A stretch of DNA of 6,162 nucleotides from an uncultured Bacilli bacterium (GTDB lineage Bacteria > Bacillota_I > Bacilli_A > RF39 > UBA660), in contig CANRCL010000067.1 of assembly GCA_947629115.1 (NCBI GenBank), positions 1 to 6,162 of the forward strand, read 5' to 3'. Below, one piece after another: positions 1 through 3,708 of this stretch. A program made the translations under genes and the position numbers. The notes beneath the pieces are model-generated. The model searched no databases and was not told where the DNA came from. It saw only the letters and a list, made by a program, of their open reading frames with translations. Position 1 is the first letter of the stretch. Each line of letters begins with the position of its first letter.

Positions 1-227
1 CTAACTGGAGTTCCTACTGGTGTTCCGCCATCTGGTGTAATTACATCATTGCCACTAATCATTACTGGATCCGGACCTCCTAGATTTCCTAAATTTCCTG
101 CTGGTGTAGAATTATTTTGTGCCCCTTGAATTGCATCTTGTAAACCCATTGGAGTAGCACTATCTGCAGGATTACTATTCGTATTTCCTAAAACAGTACC
201 ATTAAGATTGTTCGATTCATTATTCAT
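1..227 (-). CDS. Unidentified Asn/Gly/Pro/Thr-rich protein, N-terminal fragment
   Basis: An open frame starts with ATG at 225-227 and runs off the left edge after 75 complete codons. It begins MNNESNNLNGTVLGN and is dominated by Asn, Gly, Pro, Thr, Ala and Ser. There are almost no charged or aromatic residues, and a short GTPVGTPV repeat lies at the visible end. This composition suggests a disordered cytoplasmic or linker-like N-terminus. There is no signal peptide or membrane segment in the visible part. The start is supported by an AAAAGGGG ribosome binding site 10 nt upstream and by a promoter-like sequence at the end of murD. The gene begins 39 nt after the murD stop, so it could also be read from the mur operon. 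Genes beside murD are often cell-wall or division genes, but nothing visible identifies this one and no function is proposed. The frame is probably real; its identity is unknown. Confidence 0.7.
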   Translation of the reverse strand, partial: MNNESNNLNGTVLGNTNSNPADSATPMGLQDAIQGAQNNSTPAGNLGNLGGPDPVMISGNDVITPDGGTPVGTPV

Positions 228-237
228 AATATCTATG

Positions 238-245
238 CCCCTTTT
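238..245 (-). promoter_or_regulatory. Ribosome binding site of the left-edge gene
   Basis: The minus strand reads AAAAGGGG here, 10 nt before the ATG at 225-227. It is one of very few G-rich runs in the local sequence and is what fixes the start of the partial gene. Confidence 0.6.
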
Positions 246-257
246 ACTACTATAACA

Positions 258-286
258 ATTATATCTTTAATCAAAGAATTTTTCAA
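258..286 (-). promoter_or_regulatory. Candidate sigma-A promoter inside the end of murD
   Basis: The minus strand has TTGAAA (281-286), a 17-nt spacer and a perfect TATAAT (258-263). This places a start site near 250, about 24 nt before the ATG of the left-edge gene. The -35 lies in the last murD codons and the -10 just beyond its stop. It would let the downstream gene be expressed independently of murI-murD. In such AT-rich DNA chance matches are common, but both boxes and the spacing are near consensus. Confidence 0.45.
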
Positions 287-1598
287 CTAGTTTTTTAAAT
301 TCTTGACCACGAGTTTCAAATTTATCATATTGATCCCAAGATGCTGATGCCGGACTAAGCAAGATAATATCGCCATTTTCGGCCTCTTTTTTGATTTCTG
401 ACATAGCTTCTTCTAAAGTGTAAGATTTGTGACAAGTAAAATTATTTTCTCTTGCATAATCATAAATTCTGTCAGTCACTTCACCAATAGCATAAATAGA
501 TTTAACTTTATACATCTCTGAATTTAATTCATTAAAATCTTGTAGTCTTTCTTTTCCCCCTAAAATTAATCTAACCGGACCATTCATTGTTTTTAAAGCA
601 ATTAAAGTTGATGTGGGATTAGTGGCTTTCGAATCATTATAAAAATAATAAGGGCTTTTACTATCTACGACTTCAATACGATGTTCTACACCATTAAAAT
701 TTTGAAAATAGTTAGTAATTAATTCTTTACCTAAAGTTAAATTAACAAATTCTTTTAAAACTAATAAACTGGCTAAAATATTTTCTAAATTATGATTACC
801 TTTTATTTTAATGTCTTCTAATTTAATAATTAATTCTTTATTTATATATATTCCATTTTCATTATAATAATTTTCTTGATTATTAAAATACTCTTTAGTT
901 GATAAAATATCTTTAGTTATTTCTAAACTATCTTCATTTTGATAATTAATAATTGCTAAATCTTTAGAACTATGATGATTAAATATTTTCTTTTTACAAT
1001 TTTTATAGGCTTCATAACTGCCATTATAATAATCTAAATGGGTTGAACAAATATTTGTAAGGACACTAATATCTGTTTTAAATTTATCTAAATTATATAA
1101 TTGATGGTCAGATATTTCTAAAAGTAAAATACTATTTTCTTCAACTTTATTAACTACTTCACTTAAAGGATAACCAATATTACCTCCTAAAACAGGATTA
1201 AATCCGAATTTAATTAATAAATCATAAATAATTGTCGTAGTTGTTGTTTTACCATTAGAACCAGTAATCCCAATAATCTTTACATTATTTGGTAAATAAG
1301 AATAAGCAATTTCCATTTCATTTACAACTGGAATATTTAACTTGCCCGCTTTAACCACACATTCTTGATTAGGTTCAATACCTGGATTTTTAATTACTAA
1401 ATCAAAACTATTATCTAAAAGTTCTACACCCGTTAAACTTTCTTTAAAAGGAATATTTAATTTTATTAATTCTTTTATACCTTCATCATTATTATTTCTA
1501 TCAGTAACTAATAATTCATTATCTTTATATAATAGTTTAGCCACTGCTAAACCACTTTTGGCTAAACCTAGTATTAATATTTTTTTATTTTTTATCAT
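267..1598 (-). CDS. murD: UDP-N-acetylmuramoyl-L-alanine--D-glutamate ligase
   Basis: This cytoplasmic Mur ligase uses ATP to add D-glutamate to UDP-MurNAc-L-Ala, the second amino-acid step of peptidoglycan precursor synthesis. At 443 aa it has the normal family length. The N-terminal Rossmann-like domain (about 1-100) is followed by the ATP P-loop GITGSNGKTTT (110-120). Next come the central-domain motifs EISDHQL (161-167) and THLD (186-189), and the lysine usually carbamylated in Mur ligases, K202 in YKNCK. GNHNLEN (268-273), FNGVEHRIE (301-309), NDSKATN (321-327) and LSPASASWDQY (414-424) are the C-terminal landmarks. SDHQL in place of the more usual SSFQL, and SPASAS in place of SPACAS, are mild variants; the protein looks intact. 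Its ATG overlaps the murI 3' end by 14 nt, which suggests translational coupling, and only a weak AGAAAGAG-type site precedes it. MurI supplies its D-glutamate substrate. Identification is secure. Confidence 0.96.
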   Translation of the reverse strand: MIKNKKILILGLAKSGLAVAKLLYKDNELLVTDRNNNDEGIKELIKLNIPFKESLTGVELLDNSFDLVIKNPGIEPNQECVVKAGKLNIPVVNEMEIAYSYLPNNVKIIGITGSNGKTTTTTIIYDLLIKFGFNPVLGGNIGYPLSEVVNKVEENSILLLEISDHQLYNLDKFKTDISVLTNICSTHLDYYNGSYEAYKNCKKKIFNHHSSKDLAIINYQNEDSLEITKDILSTKEYFNNQENYYNENGIYINKELIIKLEDIKIKGNHNLENILASLLVLKEFVNLTLGKELITNYFQNFNGVEHRIEVVDSKSPYYFYNDSKATNPTSTLIALKTMNGPVRLILGGKERLQDFNELNSEMYKVKSIYAIGEVTDRIYDYARENNFTCHKSYTLEEAMSEIKKEAENGDIILLSPASASWDQYDKFETRGQEFKKLVEKFFD

Positions 1599-2307
1599 CT
1601 AAATTCACTCTTTCTATTACAATATTTTCCATTTCTAAAATATTTTTTACATTATTTATTATTTTATCATTAAGTAAACTAAAATATAATTGAAGATTAA
1701 AACTACTTTCTTTACTATCATCGATTTTTTCTAATATAAATTCATCAAAAGTAATAATTCTTTTTTTAAAATATTTTTCTATATGATCCTTAATAAGAGG
1801 ATAGTGCGTACACCCAAGTAATAAAGCATCACTATCTAAAGTATTTTCTAAATATTTTTTTAAACATTCATCTACTTTATCTAATTCATTATTTTCAATA
1901 AGAGGTACTAATAAAGGGGCTGCGATTAAATTTAAATTAGTATGAATATAGTTTTTAAAAGCATTAGTTTTAATAGTTAAAGGTGTAGCCATTATACTAA
2001 TTTTTTTATAATTATCTAGTTTGTTTTCTAAAGGAGTAATTAAATCAATTAAAGGTTTATTACTATGAATAAAAGAAATATTTGAACTTAAAGTACCACA
2101 GGCCACTATTATTAAATCAACATTTTTACTTTCTAAAAATTCAATAATTTTATTTCCATAGTTTACTACTTCTTCTTTAGTTTTTTCGCCAAAGGGCAGA
2201 TGAATTGTATCCCCAAAATAAATATATTCGTGATTTGGATGCTTAGCCATTAATGCTTTTAAAATGGTAAGTCCCCCTACTCCAGAATCTAAAACGCCTA
2301 TTTTCAT
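1585..2307 (-). CDS. murI: Glutamate racemase
   Basis: MurI interconverts L- and D-glutamate without a cofactor, using two cysteines as acid and base, and provides D-glutamate for MurD. Visible family motifs are the N-terminal IGVLDSGVGGLT (3-14, D7 and S8), FGDTIHLPFG (31-40), the first catalytic cysteine C70 in VACGTLSS, PLIE (135-138) and the second cysteine C166 in LGCTHYP (164-170). At 240 aa it is somewhat shorter than the usual 260-270. The residue after C70 is glycine where many MurI proteins have CNT, a substrate-contacting Asn. The start is fixed by a TGAGG ribosome binding site 7 nt upstream. It overlaps murD, which follows directly. Upstream lies a 500-nt non-coding region with a promoter and a terminator; a weak promoter of its own (TTGAAA-N18-AATAAT, about 2333-2362) is possible. 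A related amino-acid racemase activity cannot be excluded, but the neighbouring murD favours glutamate. Confidence 0.93.
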   Translation of the reverse strand: MKIGVLDSGVGGLTILKALMAKHPNHEYIYFGDTIHLPFGEKTKEEVVNYGNKIIEFLESKNVDLIIVACGTLSSNISFIHSNKPLIDLITPLENKLDNYKKISIMATPLTIKTNAFKNYIHTNLNLIAAPLLVPLIENNELDKVDECLKKYLENTLDSDALLLGCTHYPLIKDHIEKYFKKRIITFDEFILEKIDDSKESSFNLQLYFSLLNDKIINNVKNILEMENIVIERVNLDDKK

Positions 2308-2314
2308 TTCTCGA

Positions 2315-2319
2315 CCTCA
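2315..2319 (-). promoter_or_regulatory. Ribosome binding site of murI
   Basis: TGAGG on the minus strand, 7 nt before the murI ATG. An ATG overlapping this site (2318-2320) is out of frame with murI, so the site selects the ATG at 2305-2307. Confidence 0.65.
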
Positions 2320-2364
2320 TTATAATTATATAATTATTTTTTAAAAAAAGGAATATTTTCAAAG

Positions 2365-2395
2365 AAAAAAGCCTAATCAGGAAAAAATTAGGCTT
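2365..2395 (-). terminator. Strong intrinsic terminator upstream of murI
   Basis: A perfect 9-bp stem (AAGCCTAAT at 2387-2395 on the minus strand pairing with ATTAGGCTT at 2369-2377) encloses a 9-nt loop. On the minus strand it runs straight into TTTTTTCTTT. There is no T-run on the plus-strand exit, so it acts on minus-strand transcripts only. It sits about 60 nt before the murI start and just after the second arm of the 11-bp inverted repeat. It therefore ends a transcript started at the 2514-2543 promoter, or conditions read-through into murI-murD. Confidence 0.85.
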
Positions 2396-2396
2396 A

Positions 2397-2509
2397 AGTG
2401 TGACAACTAAAAAGATTTTAAAAAAGTTAATAATAAAAATAAAATAATAAAATTAATAAAAAAACAATAGAATAATAAAACAATAAAATAAATATAACGT
2501 TGTCACACT
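2397..2509. repeat. 11-bp perfect inverted repeat flanking an A/T-only-like core
   Basis: On the plus strand AGTGTGACAAC (2397-2407) and GTTGTCACACT (2499-2508/2509) are exact inverted copies 91 nt apart. Each arm is 5/11 G+C, while the core between them holds only 6 G or C bases. The match breaks on both sides. It most simply forms the closing stem of an RNA. The alternative, a short non-autonomous element with terminal inverted repeats, lacks an obvious target-site duplication. Confidence 0.85.
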
Positions 2510-2513
2510 ATAG

Positions 2514-2543
2514 ATTATACAATACTTTTGTTTAATTTGTAAA
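2514..2543 (-). promoter_or_regulatory. Sigma-A-type promoter driving the small RNA / murI leader
   Basis: The minus strand has TTTACA (2538-2543), an 18-nt spacer and a perfect TATAAT (2514-2519). TTACAA with a 17-nt spacer is an alternative -35. Six to eight bases below the -10 the sequence enters the inverted repeat, with A or G available as first base at 2509, 2508 or 2506. Three phased CAAAATAT repeats lie directly upstream of the -35. This is the best promoter in the window. Confidence 0.65.
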
Positions 2544-2555
2544 TACGTAATAAGT

Positions 2556-2583
2556 ATATTTTGCAATATTTTGAAATATTTTG
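2556..2583. repeat. Three CAAAATAT repeats with exact 10-bp period
   Basis: The plus strand carries ATATTTTG at 2556-2563, 2566-2573 and 2576-2583, which is CAAAATAT three times on the minus strand. The spacing is exactly one helical turn. The block ends 12 bp upstream of the -35 box of the 2514-2543 promoter, where an UP element, a curved A-tract or a same-face regulator site would lie. Chance in AT-rich DNA is possible, but three identical 8-mers in phase are suggestive. Confidence 0.6.
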
Positions 2584-2627
2584 TTACAATTCACAGTCAA
2601 AAAATAAATAACGTAAAATAGACTAAG

Positions 2628-2644
2628 AATAAACTTAGTTTATT
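2628..2644. other. Short AT-rich palindrome
   Basis: AATAAAC-TTA-GTTTATT is a 7-bp perfect hairpin with a 3-nt loop. The stop codon of the short remnant-like frame (2635-2637) forms its loop. With one G-C pair and no proper T-run on the minus strand it is at best a weak terminator or operator. Confidence 0.3.
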
Positions 2645-2733
2645 TTCATTTCATCTAAAGTATAAGAATTATCTTCTATAAGCCGAACTAAAGCAGCATG
2701 AGGATTAATATCATAACAAAAAATGTGTAAAAA
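2635..2733 (-). pseudogene. Protein-like C-terminal fragment, possible gene remnant
   Basis: In the same frame as trxB, beyond its stop and terminator, the minus strand stays open to a TAA at 2635-2637. The last part (about 2638-2718) reads CYDINPHAALVRLIEDNSY and then TLDEMKIN. This is a balanced composition with charged residues, unlike the Phe/Ile/Lys-rich translation of the surrounding AT-rich spacer, and it includes a rare CGG arginine codon. No ATG lies upstream in frame before the stop shared with trxB, and there is no ribosome binding site. T7 and T6 runs upstream are plausible frameshift sites. It may be the decayed tail of a lost gene, or coincidence. The family is not recognised. 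Confidence 0.25.
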
Positions 2734-2787
2734 AATGTTAAATATTAAATTTTTTAATACTTTTTCAGTAGCTTTCAAGTATTTTGC

Positions 2788-2820
2788 AAAAGAAAAAGAT
2801 GAAAATTTTTATTTTTCATC
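2788..2820 (-). terminator. Intrinsic terminator of the nrdD-trxB unit
   Basis: On the minus strand GATGAAAA (2813-2820) pairs perfectly with TTTTCATC (2798-2805) around a 7-nt loop, followed by TTTTTCTTTT. The first arm consists of the last trxB codons and the trxB TAA lies in the loop, so gene end and terminator overlap. The stem is 8 bp with only two G-C pairs, so it may leak. Confidence 0.65.
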
Positions 2821-3708
2821 CAAATATTTTAAAGCACTCATAATAGCCATAGTTCCATCACTTGTAGCAATTGTTATTTGTCTATTTTCTTTATCTCGAC
2901 AATCTCCTGCGACAAAGACACAAGGAATATCTGTACAACAATTATTTGTTTCAATATAACCATATTTATTAATTGGCAATATATCTTTTACTATTTCACT
3001 TTGAGGAATTAAACCAATAGAGATAAACATTCCATCTAATTTAATTTCTTTATCTTTTCCATCTTTTTTAATCACAATACCATTAAGTTCTTCTGAACCA
3101 TTTATTTTAATAACATTAGCATTTAAAATAACTTCAACATTATCTTTAGCATTTACTTTATCAACTAAAATACCTTCTGCCGTTAAAACATCTAAATTTT
3201 GAATTAAATAAACTTTTTTAACATATTCACTTAAAGCGAGAGCATTGGTGACAGCACTATTACCGCCACCAATTACAGCCACAACTTTATCTTTATAGAA
3301 TGCTCCATCACAAGCAACACAGAAATGAATCCCTTTACCAATTAGTTCTTCTTCATTAGGAAGCCCTAGTAAACGATATTTTGAACCTGTCGCTACAATT
3401 AAAGTTTTACCTTTATATTCCCCATCTTCGCCAATTACTTTAACATAATCATTTATTTCAACTTTTTTAGCCTCATCAAGTTCAATTTCAACTCCTAAAT
3501 TACTTGCTTGTTCATACATATTATTAGCCAATTCACTTCCACTAATACTTAAATATCCAGGATAGTTTTCAATTATAGGGGAAGACGACATTTGACCTCC
3601 AATGGTTTCTTTTTCTAAAATTAACACTTTTTTATTGGCTCTTGCTCCATAAATTCCGGCAGTCATTCCTGCTGGTCCACAGCCAATAATTATAATATCA
3701 TACATCAT
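2809..3708 (-). CDS. trxB: Thioredoxin-reductase-like flavoprotein
   Basis: This is a low-molecular-weight thioredoxin reductase family protein of 299 aa (usual length 300-320). The family passes electrons through FAD to a CxxC pair and on to a thioredoxin or redoxin. The FAD Rossmann motif is GCGPAG (9-14), the redox-active pair is C130/C133 in CVACDG, and the second nucleotide domain begins GGGNSAV (147-153). The C-terminal FAD motif is VFVAGDC (264-270), followed by the RQ(I)T-A-DG segment typical of the family. The HRRxxxR stretch that binds the NADPH 2'-phosphate in classical TrxB is absent; the equivalent place reads LIQNLDVLTAEG (168-179). The donor may therefore be NADH or, as in ferredoxin-dependent flavin thioredoxin reductases of clostridia, ferredoxin. 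The ATG shares one base with the nrdD stop (TAATG), implying coupled translation, and a second Met codon follows directly. The fused redoxin of NrdD is the obvious partner. The family is certain, the donor uncertain. Confidence 0.92.
   Translation of the reverse strand: MMYDIIIIGCGPAGMTAGIYGARANKKVLILEKETIGGQMSSSPIIENYPGYLSISGSELANNMYEQASNLGVEIELDEAKKVEINDYVKVIGEDGEYKGKTLIVATGSKYRLLGLPNEEELIGKGIHFCVACDGAFYKDKVVAVIGGGNSAVTNALALSEYVKKVYLIQNLDVLTAEGILVDKVNAKDNVEVILNANVIKINGSEELNGIVIKKDGKDKEIKLDGMFISIGLIPQSEIVKDILPINKYGYIETNNCCTDIPCVFVAGDCRDKENRQITIATSDGTMAIMSALKYLDEK

Larger units (their letters stand above)
2365..2509 (-). ncRNA. Candidate small structured U-rich RNA or murI leader
   Basis: A promoter at 2514-2543 predicts a start at about 2506-2509, and a strong terminator ends near 2365, giving an RNA of about 145 nt. 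Its first 11 bases (AGTGTGACAAC, 2499-2509) are perfectly complementary to GTTGTCACACT at 2397-2407. The 5' end would thus be sealed in an 11-bp closing stem that lies one base from the terminator hairpin. The 91-nt interior (2408-2498) has only 6 G or C bases and is mostly U in the RNA, so it would form a large, mainly single-stranded loop. No known class (6S, SRP, tmRNA, RNase P, T-box, common riboswitches) is recognisable. It could be an independent small RNA or the leader of murI-murD. That an RNA is made here is inference from promoter, fold and terminator; its function is unknown. Confidence 0.42.

Noticed and set aside
2453..2506. GTG-initiated 17-residue hydrophobic peptide at the 5' end of the predicted small RNA, type I toxin-like
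   Set aside because: There is no ribosome binding site, the frame begins within a few bases of the predicted transcript start, and any frame through T-rich DNA reads as Phe/Ile/Leu-rich.
2397..2509. CRISPR repeat pair or tracrRNA-like element
   Set aside because: There are only two arms, in inverted orientation, with no repeat-spacer array and no cas gene in the window.
2398..2583. NrdR, Rex or CIRCE-type operators
   Set aside because: Palindromes such as TTGTTACAA (2581-2589) and the 11-bp arms do not match the consensus I know for these regulators, and the site is downstream of nrdD rather than at its promoter.
2595..2600. TTGACT as a -35 box on the minus strand
   Set aside because: No acceptable -10 hexamer lies 16-19 bp downstream; that stretch is the phased CAAAATAT repeats.
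2723..2959. Plus-strand frame of 78 codons with a hydrophobic middle
   Set aside because: Most of it is antisense to the 3' end of trxB, it has no convincing ribosome binding site, and its hydrophobic stretch is the complement of conserved TrxB codons. It is a shadow frame.
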